Both the position numbers and the translations under genes were made by a program. Of a DNA stretch of 64,000 bases, positions 1 through 8,589 are shown one piece after another; the first letter of the stretch is position 1, and each line of letters starts with the position of its first letter. The notes below the pieces were generated by a model. That model was given only the letters and a program-made list of their open reading frames with translations. It did not search any database and was not told the DNA's origin. This DNA is from Nocardia vinacea (lineage in GTDB: Bacteria > Actinomycetota > Actinomycetes > Mycobacteriales > Mycobacteriaceae): NCBI RefSeq assembly GCF_035920345.1, contig NZ_CP109149.1:6324001-6388000 (forward strand), read 5' to 3'.

Positions 1-673
1 GCTGTCCGGGTTCGACGAGTAATTCGGTACCCGCCGGGAAGTACGTGTCGACCCGGGACCCGAAACGGATCAGGCCGTAGGTATCGCCGATGGTCAGTTT
101 GTCACCGACCTGCGCGTCGCAGACGATGCGCCGCGCCAGCAGACCCGCGATCTGCACGACCACGAGCTGCGCGCCACCGGCGGTGTCGATGACCATGCTG
201 TTGCGCTCGTTCACCGCACTGGCCTCGGGCAGATCCGCCGAACGGAACTGACCGGACTGGTGCAGCACAGTGCGCACGGTGCCGGAGATAGGGGTGCGTT
301 GCACATGGACGTCGAGCACCGAAAGGAAGATGCTCACGCGCGGCAGCGGCGCATCGCCGAGGCCCAGTTCGGCGGGCGGCGTCGCGGTGTCGACCAGAGC
401 GATCTCGCCGTCGGCCGGGGCGACGACCACCCCCGCCCGGTTCGGCGGCACCCGGTTCGGATGCCGGAAGAAGGTCGCGCAGGCCGCGGCGGCCAGCAGG
501 CCCGTGCGGCGCACCCACTTGCGCTTACCCCCGATGACCGCCACCGCGAGCGGCGCCGCGACGAAGGGCAGCCCGGCGGGATGCAGCGGGGGAATCGCGG
601 CCCGGACCAGATCGACGACATGGCCGACTCCGGTCGTTTCGGGCGTGCCGGGCGGGGTGGGACGGCGTGCCAC
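1..673 (-). CDS. psd: Phosphatidylserine decarboxylase, C-terminus cut by window edge
   Basis: Converts phosphatidylserine to phosphatidylethanolamine at the membrane. The GTG start at 671-673 follows GAGGAG at a good distance. The N-terminus has a hydrophobic stretch, then the family block [11 protein letters not shown], the motif [16 protein letters not shown] and the self-cleavage region IRFGSRVD, where the serine would become the pyruvoyl group. About 224 residues are visible, so only a short tail is missing. In mycobacteria pssA follows psd; it would lie just left of this window. The short actinobacterial form fits. Family assignment is firm; the exact start is likely but not proven. Confidence 0.93.
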   Translation of the reverse strand, partial: MARRPTPPGTPETTGVGHVVDLVRAAIPPLHPAGLPFVAAPLAVAVIGGKRKWVRRTGLLAAAACATFFRHPNRVPPNRAGVVVAPADGEIALVDTATPPAELGLGDAPLPRVSIFLSVLDVHVQRTPISGTVRTVLHQSGQFRSADLPEASAVNERNSMVIDTAGGAQLVVVQIAGLLARRIVCDAQVGDKLTIGDTYGLIRFGSRVDTYFPAGTELLVEPGQ

Positions 674-775
674 AGGCTCCTCTTTCGTGCTCGATGCAGA
701 CGGTTTGCGCCCCTCAACGATAGGTCCGGCGCAAGCGTTCACACCTTACGGGAACCGAGCCTGTGGCACCCGCTC

Positions 776-1048
776 TCAGTGCACGGCTTTACGGCCGGTG
801 AACAGCCGCACCAGGAACAGCAAGATCACCGCGCCACCGAGGCAGGTGAAGAAGCTGAACCAGAGTCCGCCGCCCTCGACGTCGACGCCGAGCACCTTGA
901 GCAGGAATCCGCCTAGTAGACCACCGACCACACCGACCACGATGTTGAGGAGGATGCCCTGTTGGGCATCCGTCTTCATGATCTTGCTGGCGATCCAGCC
1001 GGCAAGACCGCCGATGATGATCCACCCGATAATCCCGAGTCCGAGCAT
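776..1048 (-). CDS. GlsB/YeaQ/YmgE family stress-response membrane protein
   Basis: A 90-residue protein with three predicted membrane segments, rich in glycine (GWIIIGGLAGWIASKIM near the N-terminus, then GVVGGLLGGFLL and a last helix near residues 65-83). This is the usual size and pattern of the transglycosylase-associated GlsB/YeaQ family, small inner-membrane proteins linked to general stress in enterobacteria. The biochemical role is unknown. It is a single gene between psd and fabH, and psd is on the same strand about 100 bp downstream. Confidence 0.85.
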   Translation of the reverse strand: MLGLGIIGWIIIGGLAGWIASKIMKTDAQQGILLNIVVGVVGGLLGGFLLKVLGVDVEGGGLWFSFFTCLGGAVILLFLVRLFTGRKAVH

Positions 1049-1272
1049 GGTGTCCTCGAATCACTAGTTGGGGCGACGCCACACCACAGGGCGTGCTTCG
1101 AGGGTATACCCGCCAAATGTGAGAATACGCACTCCCAACACACGCGACACGGGCTAATATGAGGGGGCCTCATGTCTACGGTGACGTAGGCGGCCGGCCG
1201 ATGAGGGACTCATTTCGATGCTTTCGGGGTAACAACCCGGCGGCGCCGCCGCAGGTACATAGGAGACGCATT

Positions 1273-2301
1273 ATGGCTGCTCAAATCACCCAGACCACAG
1301 GGGCTGAGCACACGGCGATCCTCGGGCTCGGCGTTTACCGCCCCGCTCGAATCGTCACCAACGACGAGGTCGCCGGGCCCATCGACTCGAGTGACGAGTG
1401 GATCCGCACCCGGTCCGGAATCAAAACGCGGCGTTTCGCCTCGAAGGAAGAGACGATTCACAGCATGAGCGTCGCGGCCTCCCGCGGCGCGCTCGAATCC
1501 GCGGGAGTCGAGGCCGATCAGATCGACTGCGTCATCGTCGCCACCTCCACCCACCTCTTGCTGACTCCGGCGGCCGCGCCGCAGATCGCGACCGAGCTGG
1601 GCATGAACGGCACGGCGGCGTTCGATATCTCGGCCGGATGCGCGGGCTTCTGTCACGCGCTCGCGCTGGCCTCGGATCTGGTGCGCGCCGGGACGGCCGT
1701 ACATGTACTGGTGATCGGCGTGGAGAAACTGACCAACACCATCAATCCGAAGGACCGCGCGACCGCATTCCTGTTCGCCGACGGCGCGGGCGCGGTGGTG
1801 GTCGGTCCGTCGGAGGAGCAGGGCATCGGCCCGACGGTCTGGGGGTCGGACGGTACCCAGCACCACGCGATCCGGCAGGACAAGGACTGGATCGAATTCT
1901 TCGAGGAGATCGAGGAGAAGGGCCTGGACGCGGTACGGCCCTACCTCGCCATGGAGGGTACGGCGGTATTCCGCTGGGCCGCACATTCATTGGAGAAGGT
2001 CTGCCGCGACGCCATCGATCGCGCGGGCCTATCCACCGATGACCTGGACGCGATGATCCCGCACCAGGCCAACGGCCGGATCATCGAGATCATGGCCCGA
2101 GTGCTGAAGCTGCCCGAGCACTGCGCGCTGGCCAACGATATCGAGGAGACCGGAAATACCTCGGCCGCCTCGATTCCGCTGGCCATGGAGGCGCTGCTGC
2201 GCAAGGGTGAGTCGAAGCCGGGCGATACCGCGCTGCTGATCGCCTTCGGCGCCGGTCTCTCCTACGCCGCGCAAGTCGTGACGCTGCCCAACTGGCAGTA
2301 A
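1273..2301 (+). CDS. fabH: Beta-ketoacyl-ACP synthase III-like protein
   Basis: A FabH-family condensing enzyme of 342 residues, which would join an acyl-CoA to malonyl-ACP. The catalytic triad is complete: Cys123 in DISAGCAGF, His in IPHQANGRI and Asn in EETGNTSAAS. The start was set at ATG 1273 because AGGAGA lies 7 bases upstream; the frame stays open for 38 codons further upstream, but without a comparable ribosome site or family similarity. It stands alone, so it may start fatty-acid synthesis or act in a specialised ketide pathway. The family is firm, the substrate unknown. Confidence 0.92.
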   Translation: MAAQITQTTGAEHTAILGLGVYRPARIVTNDEVAGPIDSSDEWIRTRSGIKTRRFASKEETIHSMSVAASRGALESAGVEADQIDCVIVATSTHLLLTPAAAPQIATELGMNGTAAFDISAGCAGFCHALALASDLVRAGTAVHVLVIGVEKLTNTINPKDRATAFLFADGAGAVVVGPSEEQGIGPTVWGSDGTQHHAIRQDKDWIEFFEEIEEKGLDAVRPYLAMEGTAVFRWAAHSLEKVCRDAIDRAGLSTDDLDAMIPHQANGRIIEIMARVLKLPEHCALANDIEETGNTSAASIPLAMEALLRKGESKPGDTALLIAFGAGLSYAAQVVTLPNWQ

Positions 2302-2306
2302 CTCAG

Positions 2307-2762
2307 CTACGCGGCGGCCTCCACCGCGGCCTTGATCTTGCCGAGCGTTTCGTTCATCCCGCGCTCGAGCAGTTCCTCGAACGGCGCCTCGCCGCCCATC
2401 GCGGCATCGATGGACTTGCGGGAGAACCAGCTGGTGCCGTTGGGCACATCACGGCGTTCGATCAGCCGCGTGCCGGTGGCGGTCGGCTCCAGCGTGTAGC
2501 TCCAGATGCTGCGGTTCTCGTTGATCCGAAATGCGAAGGCCTGATTGGGCTCATAACGCACGATGCGCGCGGTGGTCGGCCAGTACTTCTTGCCGTCGGT
2601 ATTGAGGTTGATCGTCCAGGTGCCCGCTTTCGGCGTACCGAGCGCGCGCATCCGTACGCACTGCGGGCTGAACTCCGGCATCCGCTTGAGATCGGCGACG
2701 ACGGCCCAGACCTGTTCCGGCGGTGCCGCGATCTCGATCGTGGCTTCGATATTTTTCGGCAA
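2307..2762 (-). CDS. SRPBCC (START/Bet v1-like) family protein
   Basis: A 151-residue protein with the helix-grip layout of polyketide cyclase/START proteins: an N-terminal strand IEATIEIAAPPEQVWAVVAD, a central sheet region and a long C-terminal helix ending in alanines. Such folds bind hydrophobic ligands; no catalytic residues point to a reaction. The start is probably TTG at 2760-2762, preceded by GGAGG; ATG starts further in would remove the first conserved strand. It is convergent with fabH, leaving only 5 bases between the stop codons. Confidence 0.8.
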   Translation of the reverse strand: MPKNIEATIEIAAPPEQVWAVVADLKRMPEFSPQCVRMRALGTPKAGTWTINLNTDGKKYWPTTARIVRYEPNQAFAFRINENRSIWSYTLEPTATGTRLIERRDVPNGTSWFSRKSIDAAMGGEAPFEELLERGMNETLGKIKAAVEAAA

Positions 2763-3003
2763 CGCTGCCTCCGGAGGACTGTGCGACGGATGTGCTGGCC
2801 CTTTCGAGCGACCTGCAAGCAGTCGCTACGTGTAGCACGACTTGACGATTTGGCAACAGCCTAGTCGGCGACTCTTGGAAGACAAATGTGTCACTTTTTC
2901 GCGATTTGTTTACCCGGCCGTGTAATGGCGCGCGCACAATGGCGGATAGACGAAGCATCAGACACTGCCACAAGCTTTTCCGTCAAGCGTGAGGTGATCG
3001 GCC

Positions 3004-3195
3004 GTGAAACTGCGCTCGCTCTTACATCGTCGGCACGGGGGTCAGGTTCCGCTGCTTCCCGCCATCGCACCCGAGACACCCGCTACTCGAGACACCTTCA
3101 CGCCGCGCATCGCACGCGCGATAGTTCCGGACGAACAACTGGAGCGCCTGCTCACGCCCACCGAACTCGACTTGGTGCGCGAGCATCGCGTTTGA
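3004..3195 (+). CDS. Small hypothetical protein (63 aa)
   Basis: An open frame from GTG 3004 with GAGG about 9 bases upstream, ending 21 bases before the start of the response-regulator fusion and on the same strand. The product is basic at the N-terminus, proline- and threonine-rich in the middle and has a charged helix-like end (DEQLERLLTPTELDLVREHR). No family is recognised. Position and ribosome site favour a real gene, but the short length makes chance possible. Confidence 0.4.
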   Translation: MKLRSLLHRRHGGQVPLLPAIAPETPATRDTFTPRIARAIVPDEQLERLLTPTELDLVREHRV

Positions 3196-3216
3196 CGAGC
3201 GTTCCATACTCGATAG

Positions 3217-4884
3217 GTGACTGCACCCGCTGCTGCGAAGCCGGCCATCCTCAGCGTCGACGACGATCCGGGAGTTTCCCGCGCGGTCGTTCGCGACCTG
3301 CGCCGCCGTTATGGGGCCGAGTACCGGATTCTGCGCGCGGAGTCGGGCGCGGACGCACTCGACGCACTGCGTGAGATGAAACTGCGTGGCCAACCGGTCG
3401 CGGTCTTGATCGCCGATTATCGGATGCCGGGCATGGACGGCATCGAATTCCTGGAGCAGGCCATGGACCTGCACCCGTACGCGCGGCGTGTGCTGCTGAC
3501 TGCCTACGCCGATACCAGCGCCGCGATCGACGCGATCAATGTCGTCGACCTCGACCACTATCTGCTCAAGCCGTGGGATCCGCCGGAGGAGAAGCTCTAT
3601 CCGGTGCTGGACGGACTGCTCGAGGCCTGGCGCAGCAACGACCACAAACCCGTCACCGAGACCAAGGTGGTCGGCAACCGCTGGTCCCCGCGGTCGTCGG
3701 AGGTGCGCGAATTCCTGGCCCGTAATCAGCTGCCCTACCGCTGGTACCTGGCCGAGGAACCGGAAGGCGCACGGCTGCTGGAAGCGGCGGGTGCCGATCC
3801 CAATATCTGTCCGGTGGTGATCACCCCGGGTGGGCGGGCACTGGTGCAACCGAGCGACGGCGAGCTCGCCGAAAGTGTCGGGCTGAACACCAATCCGACC
3901 GGCGACTTCTACGATCTCATCGTGGTCGGCGGCGGACCCGCCGGACTCGGCGCGGCGGTGTACGGCGCCTCCGAGGGCCTGCGCACGGTGCTCGTCGAGC
4001 GCACCGCGACCGGCGGCCAGGCGGGCCAGAGTTCACGCATCGAGAACTATTTGGGCTTCCCGGACGGGCTGTCCGGCGCGCAGTTGGCCGATCGGGCACG
4101 GCGGCAGGCCGCGAAGTTCGGCGCCGAGGTGATCACCACGCGCGAGGTGGTCGGGCTCGAGGTGAACGGGTCCGCGCGCACCGTGCGGTTCGCCGACGGC
4201 GGGCGGCTGTGCGCGCACACGGTGATCATCGCGACCGGTGTGGACTACCGGCGTCATCCCGCACCGGGTGTGGACGATTTCACCGGGCGCGGTGTCTATT
4301 ACGGCTCGGCCATGACCGAGGCCTCCGAATGCGCCGACCACGACGTCTACATCGTCGGCGGGGCGAATTCGGCAGGGCAGGCGGCGGTATTCCTGTCCCG
4401 CAACGCGCGCACGGTGCATCTGGTGGTCCGCGCGGATTCACTGGAGAAGTCCATGTCGCACTATCTGATCCAGCAGATCGCGCAGATACCGAATATCCGC
4501 GTGCACACCGATACCGAAGTGATCGGCGCCGACGGCGACGATCACCTGCAGCAGATCGTGGTGCGCAACAACCGGACCGGCGCGGAAGAAAAAGCCGAGG
4601 CCGAACGGTTGTTCCTATTCATCGGTGCCGCACCACAGACCGACTGGCTCGACGGCGTGGTCAAGCGGGACGAGGCGGGCTATGTGCTGGCCGGTCCCGA
4701 TCTGCTCGTCGACGGAACCAGACCCGCGGGCTGGGAGCTACCCAGACCGCCGCATCACCTGGAGACCAGCGTCCCCGGCGTTTTCGTCGCGGGTGACGTG
4801 CACGCCGATTCGGCGAAGCGGGTCGCCTCGGCGGTCGGCGAGGGTGCGATGGCGGTCATGCTCGTGCATCGGTACCTGGCGTGA
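3217..4884 (+). CDS. Response regulator fused to thioredoxin-reductase-like flavoprotein
   Basis: A 555-residue three-part protein. Residues 10-135 are a receiver domain with acidic cluster DDD at 15-17, phospho-acceptor Asp67 (IADYRMPGMDG) and Lys118 (LLKPWDPP). Residues 150-225 look like a thioredoxin/glutaredoxin-like module. From residue 232 comes a FAD/NAD(P)-binding reductase with GGGPAG at 238-243 and a second nucleotide motif VGGANSAGQAA. The CxxC pair of true thioredoxin reductases is absent; the matching place reads YYGSAMTEASEC. The flavin may therefore sense or relay electrons without classical dithiol exchange. The GTG start is chosen because it begins just before the receiver domain. 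The kinase gene follows 14 bases later, so phosphorelay to Asp67 is the obvious inference. Confidence 0.88.
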   Translation: MTAPAAAKPAILSVDDDPGVSRAVVRDLRRRYGAEYRILRAESGADALDALREMKLRGQPVAVLIADYRMPGMDGIEFLEQAMDLHPYARRVLLTAYADTSAAIDAINVVDLDHYLLKPWDPPEEKLYPVLDGLLEAWRSNDHKPVTETKVVGNRWSPRSSEVREFLARNQLPYRWYLAEEPEGARLLEAAGADPNICPVVITPGGRALVQPSDGELAESVGLNTNPTGDFYDLIVVGGGPAGLGAAVYGASEGLRTVLVERTATGGQAGQSSRIENYLGFPDGLSGAQLADRARRQAAKFGAEVITTREVVGLEVNGSARTVRFADGGRLCAHTVIIATGVDYRRHPAPGVDDFTGRGVYYGSAMTEASECADHDVYIVGGANSAGQAAVFLSRNARTVHLVVRADSLEKSMSHYLIQQIAQIPNIRVHTDTEVIGADGDDHLQQIVVRNNRTGAEEKAEAERLFLFIGAAPQTDWLDGVVKRDEAGYVLAGPDLLVDGTRPAGWELPRPPHHLETSVPGVFVAGDVHADSAKRVASAVGEGAMAVMLVHRYLA

Positions 4885-4898
4885 TAGGAGGCTGGACC

Positions 4899-6401
4899 AT
4901 GAATTCGAAGGAGACAGCGGATCGCAGCAGTCATCTGGTCTGCGATCCGGTGGAGCTGCGCAGCCTCTTTCTCTTCGAGAAGCTCACCGACGAACAGCTG
5001 AATCTGCTGTGTGCCGATGGCCGCATCGAGATCGTCGAACCGGGACTGGTGTTCCGCGAGGGCGATCCGGCCACCTGCTTCTACGTGATGATCGAGGGCG
5101 AGGTGCAGCTCACCAAGCTCTCCGGTGGTGCCGAGATCGAGACGACGCGCACCGACTACCGCGGCGCGTACGCGGGTGCGTGGACCGCCTACCTCGGCGA
5201 CAAAGTGGACCAGACCTATAACGGCTCGATGTACGTGACTCGCAGGTCGCGGTTCTTCGTGCTCGACGCAGGCACCTTCGCGCGGATGATGCACGACTGG
5301 TTCCCGATGGCCGTACACCTGCTCGAGGGCGCGTTCTTCGGCAACCGCAAGAGCAACGAGCGGATCGCCGAGCGCGAACGCCTGCTGGCGCTCGGGTCGC
5401 TGTCGGCTGGTCTGACCCATGAGCTGAACAACCCGGCCGCCGCGGCGGTGCGCGCCACCTCCGGGCTGCGCGACCGGATCGCCGGTATGCGGCACAAGCT
5501 GGCGATGATGGCGCAGGGCAAGTTCGATACGGCGTCGCTGGAGGCGTTGGTGCGGCTGCAAGAGGAAGCGGCGGCCCAGGTCGCCAAAGCCCCTGAGCTC
5601 ACCACGCTGGAGGCCTCCGAACGCGAGGATCTGCTCAGCGAATGGCTGGAGGGCCAGGGGATCGACGACGGCTGGAATCTGGCCCCGAATTTCGTGCAGG
5701 CCGGCTTCGATGTGGATTGGCTGGAACGGGTTTCGGCAACTCTCGATGGCTCTCCCGACCAGGTGTTCCAGGGCGCGATCCGCTGGCTGAACTACACCAT
5801 CGAGACCGAACTGCTGATGAACGAGATCGCCGATTCGACCACGCGTATCTCGACCCTGATCGGCGCGGCCAAACAGTATTCGCAGATGGACCGGGCACCG
5901 TTCCAGGTGGTCGACATCCACGAACTGCTCGACAGCACGCTGGTGATGCTGAGTCGCAAGATCGGCGACGGCGTCGAGGTGGTCAAGGAATACGACCGGA
6001 CACTGCCCGAAGTGCCCTGCTACGCGGCGGAATTGAATCAGGTGTGGACCAACCTGATCGATAACGCGGTATACGCGATGAACGGCGAGGGCACACTCAC
6101 CATCCGCACCAGGCACGAAAACGACTGCGCCGTCATCGAGATCGGCGATACCGGCACCGGCGTACCGGCCGAGGTGCGCAGCCGCATCTTCGAACCGTTC
6201 TTCACCACCAAGCCGGTGGGCGAGGGAACCGGTCTCGGCCTGGACATTTCGTTCCGGATCGTGGTGAACAAGCACCACGGCGATATCCAGCTCGATTCCG
6301 AGCCGGGCAATACCCGATTCACGGTCTGGCTCCCGCTGCACCGTCCCGACGAAATGCCGGAGTCCGGCGACCGTTCCGAAGTCGATGCAGGAGGTCAGTG
6401 A
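4899..6401 (+). CDS. Cyclic-nucleotide-binding-domain sensor histidine kinase
   Basis: A 500-residue soluble kinase without membrane segments. Residues 20-135 form a cNMP-binding/Crp-like sensor domain (FREGDPATCFYVMIEGEVQL). The dimerisation helix carries His174 in LTHELNNPAAAA, and the ATPase domain has the N box NLIDNAVYAM, the G1 box GDTGTGVP and the G2 box GEGTGLGLDIS. The start is ATG 4899 with AGGAGG in front; a GTG at 4881 is less likely. It sits 14 bases after the receiver-flavoprotein and overlaps the next start (TGATG), so the three genes are probably one transcript. The likely partner is Asp67 of the upstream protein. Confidence 0.88.
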   Translation: MNSKETADRSSHLVCDPVELRSLFLFEKLTDEQLNLLCADGRIEIVEPGLVFREGDPATCFYVMIEGEVQLTKLSGGAEIETTRTDYRGAYAGAWTAYLGDKVDQTYNGSMYVTRRSRFFVLDAGTFARMMHDWFPMAVHLLEGAFFGNRKSNERIAERERLLALGSLSAGLTHELNNPAAAAVRATSGLRDRIAGMRHKLAMMAQGKFDTASLEALVRLQEEAAAQVAKAPELTTLEASEREDLLSEWLEGQGIDDGWNLAPNFVQAGFDVDWLERVSATLDGSPDQVFQGAIRWLNYTIETELLMNEIADSTTRISTLIGAAKQYSQMDRAPFQVVDIHELLDSTLVMLSRKIGDGVEVVKEYDRTLPEVPCYAAELNQVWTNLIDNAVYAMNGEGTLTIRTRHENDCAVIEIGDTGTGVPAEVRSRIFEPFFTTKPVGEGTGLGLDISFRIVVNKHHGDIQLDSEPGNTRFTVWLPLHRPDEMPESGDRSEVDAGGQ

Positions 6402-6754
6402 TGACGCAGGAGTTGGAGGGTATCGATCCCGTGGTCGCGCCCAGCGGTCCGGGCTGTATGGAATGTGAAGCGGCCCAGGGCTGGTGGGTGCACCTGCGGC
6501 GCTGCGCGCAGTGCGGCCATATCGGCTGCTGCGACACCTCGCCGGAGCAGCACGCCTCCAAACACGCCAAGGACACCGGACATCCGTTCATCCAGAGCTA
6601 TGAGCCGGGCGAGGATTGGTTCTTCGACTTCCGCTCCGACGAGATGTACAGCGGCGGGCCGGAACTCGCACCGCCGAAACACCATCCGGTGGACCAGCCT
6701 GCGCCCGGACCGCGCGGCCGGGTGCCCGCCGATTGGCAGACTCGCATCCACTGA
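6401..6754 (+). CDS. UBP-type zinc finger protein
   Basis: A 117-residue protein that is almost entirely one ZnF-UBP domain: CMEC near residue 20, CAQCGHIGCC near 40, then a His cluster in EQHASKHAKDTGHPF. Eukaryotic members bind the free C-terminus of ubiquitin; bacteria of this group have no ubiquitin, and a Pup-like or other C-terminal peptide ligand is only speculation. ATG 6401 overlaps the kinase stop and follows AGGAGG by 6 bases, so the gene is translationally coupled. The C-terminal tail is proline-rich. Confidence 0.87.
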   Translation: MTQELEGIDPVVAPSGPGCMECEAAQGWWVHLRRCAQCGHIGCCDTSPEQHASKHAKDTGHPFIQSYEPGEDWFFDFRSDEMYSGGPELAPPKHHPVDQPAPGPRGRVPADWQTRIH

Positions 6755-6887
6755 CCATCAGGGATCGTTTGGAAAAACGTAAGAGCCGCACCGGGCTGTG
6801 GGCTCCATGACAACCGAACGAGCTCACCCGGTACCCTGCACCGGACGCGCCGGAGACTCCGGCGCCGCGAGTTACCGGGGAACGCAC

Positions 6888-7328
6888 GTGATCAAGCGAG
6901 TTACCGCCATCGTCCTAGCCACCGGGGCGGTGGCCGTCGCGCTGGCCGGATGTGGCAGTTCGGACGATTCCAGCTCCGACGCGAACGGTCTGCGCAAGGG
7001 CGCCACGGGCGCCAGTACGTCCGCTGGCACCACGTCCGCGACCGGCGCAGCGCCGACGACGGCCGCCGCCGCACCGACCACCACCAAGACCACGGCGAGT
7101 TACCCCTCGCTCGGCCCCGCGTCGAGCACCACCTGCGGTGAATTCAAGAAGTTGGACAGCACCGAGGAGAAGGCGTTGATCGAGAAGGTGCTCGCGGAGA
7201 ATCCGGGCAGCGAGTTCGAGGGCAGCCCGAACGTCGCCCTCGGCACCGCCAAACTCGTCTGCCTGGCCCCCAGTTACGCCGATACCCCGGTCGCGGTGGC
7301 CGTCGGGATCGTCGAAAAAGACAAGTAG
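6888..7328 (+). CDS. Putative lipoprotein (146 aa)
   Basis: It begins with a clear lipoprotein signal: basic MIKR, hydrophobic core and lipobox VALAGC with Cys22. Then comes a low-complexity Ser/Thr/Ala linker (about residues 30-75) and a compact domain with two cysteines (TTCGEF and LVCLAP). The start is GTG 6888; the upstream in-frame extension would bury the signal peptide. No enzyme family was recognised. A 19 bp perfect hairpin follows within 40 bases. Confidence 0.75.
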   Translation: MIKRVTAIVLATGAVAVALAGCGSSDDSSSDANGLRKGATGASTSAGTTSATGAAPTTAAAAPTTTKTTASYPSLGPASSTTCGEFKKLDSTEEKALIEKVLAENPGSEFEGSPNVALGTAKLVCLAPSYADTPVAVAVGIVEKDK

Positions 7329-7367
7329 GGCCGCGCTGCTCGGTCGCAGCACCGACGGCACATACAC

Positions 7368-7411
7368 AGAACGCGCGTACACAGCGGGCAGGCGCTGTGT
7401 ACGCGCGTTCT
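7368..7411. terminator. Bidirectional hairpin between convergent genes
   Basis: A perfect 19 bp inverted repeat (arms 7368-7386 and 7393-7411, 6-base loop GGCAGG), placed between the stop of the lipoprotein gene and the stop of the secreted-protein gene on the other strand. There is no long T run, as is common for actinobacterial terminators. Confidence 0.75.
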
Positions 7412-7427
7412 ACTTATGGCGCGACGA

Positions 7428-8045
7428 TCAGGGCTGACCGGTGGCGAACGCGATCACGGCGTCGAGGAACTCCTGGCCGCCCATGACGTATCCGCCGATC
7501 AGTGCACCAGCCGGGATGCTGATGATCCACAGGAAGGGGATAAAAGCCCCGATGACGGCACCGATGACGATGCCCGGCAGGTTCTTGTTGACCTGCTCCA
7601 TGAGCCGGTCGTAGGAGCTGATGTCCTTCAGCCCCGCAATGTCCTTCAGCTTCGCGGTGTCCGCCGGGGTCATCGTCGAAGCCAGCGCGAGGGTGTGGCC
7701 GTCCGCGCTGATCTGCTGGCTCACCGCGATCGGCAGTCCCGCGACCTCGGAGTGCAGCGGCACCTGGTCCACCGTCGCGCCGTCGTCGGACTTCAGCAGC
7801 ACTGCGGCACCGTCCGAGGCGAGCTCGAACCGGCCGCTGTCAACCGCCCAGGTGATGGTCTTATCAGTTGGGGAAACCGTTGTGTGGTAGTTGATTCCGT
7901 GTACAACACCAGAAGTCACGTCCCCCGGAGTCACTGCCGCCGGCTGGTCAGTCGCCACGGCGGGCTGCCCATTGGCGGTAGCTGCGGTAATCCCCACCGC
8001 GGTGACAGCCATGAAGACAGCAGTAGTGATCTTTCCGAACTTCAT
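7428..8045 (-). CDS. Secreted protein with C-terminal glycine-zipper segment
   Basis: 205 residues: a signal peptide (MKFGKITTAVFMAVTAVGI, probable cleavage near ATANGQP), an extracellular beta-rich domain of about 100 residues, then a glycine-rich hydrophobic hairpin around residues 155-195 (GAVIGAFIPFLW, then IPAGALIGGYVMGG). The start ATG 8045 is preceded by GAGGGA. This layout is common in Nocardia and Rhodococcus, but no function is known to me. The gene at 63037 has the same kind of C-terminal hairpin. Membrane insertion or a surface role is inferred. Confidence 0.75.
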   Translation of the reverse strand: MKFGKITTAVFMAVTAVGITAATANGQPAVATDQPAAVTPGDVTSGVVHGINYHTTVSPTDKTITWAVDSGRFELASDGAAVLLKSDDGATVDQVPLHSEVAGLPIAVSQQISADGHTLALASTMTPADTAKLKDIAGLKDISSYDRLMEQVNKNLPGIVIGAVIGAFIPFLWIISIPAGALIGGYVMGGQEFLDAVIAFATGQP

Positions 8046-8589
8046 TTCTTGAATTCCCTCCACTTTGTTGTCCCGCCCGACAAGGGGCGGGATCAGAACG
8101 TTAGCGTGCGGAATTCGTTGTCGCACATTGGGGTTCGTCAGTCACGAAATCGTTGCCGAAGTTTAACTATCCACAATTCCGTGGATCAATTTGCGATGCA
8201 GTCGGGCCACATGAGGGATGCCCCGCATTTGCTCGAGCCGAGTTTCTAACTCCGCAACAGTCGCCCGTCATATCGCAAGTGAGCCGTAGGCCCAGGTCGA
8301 TCCACGGTGGGGCGGCGTATTTGCCAAGGCTAGTGACGTCGACTCGGACAGGCGTACCAGTCTCCGGGGCGAAATTACTGGTCAGAGCGCACTGCCGCGA
8401 TTGCACGTCCGATCGACGATATCGACGACGATCCGCGGCCGTTTTCGGTTCCGTGAGTACATTCACAATTTTCGGATGGCAGGGCGCAAATAGCGGATCG
8501 GGCACTCACCATCGACGATTTTCCGCATATCTCGGATCTTTCCGACGGACCGCCGACCAACCGGGGCCGGACGCGGGCAGAATGACACA
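8046..8589. other. 544 bp stretch without a supported gene
   Basis: It lies between two divergent genes and has visibly more A and T than its surroundings. Open frames of 112-155 codons cross it on both strands, but none has a good ribosome site, actinobacterial codon bias or a recognisable domain. It should hold the promoters of the secreted protein (minus strand) and the AAA ATPase (plus strand). No clear hairpin, riboswitch or repeat was seen. Confidence 0.5.

Noticed and set aside
4755..6341. A 528-codon minus-strand frame across the kinase gene
   Set aside because: Shadow of the histidine kinase; no ribosome site or family.
8167..8505. A 112-codon frame in the gap before the AAA ATPase
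   Set aside because: No ribosome site, unusual composition and no recognisable motif.
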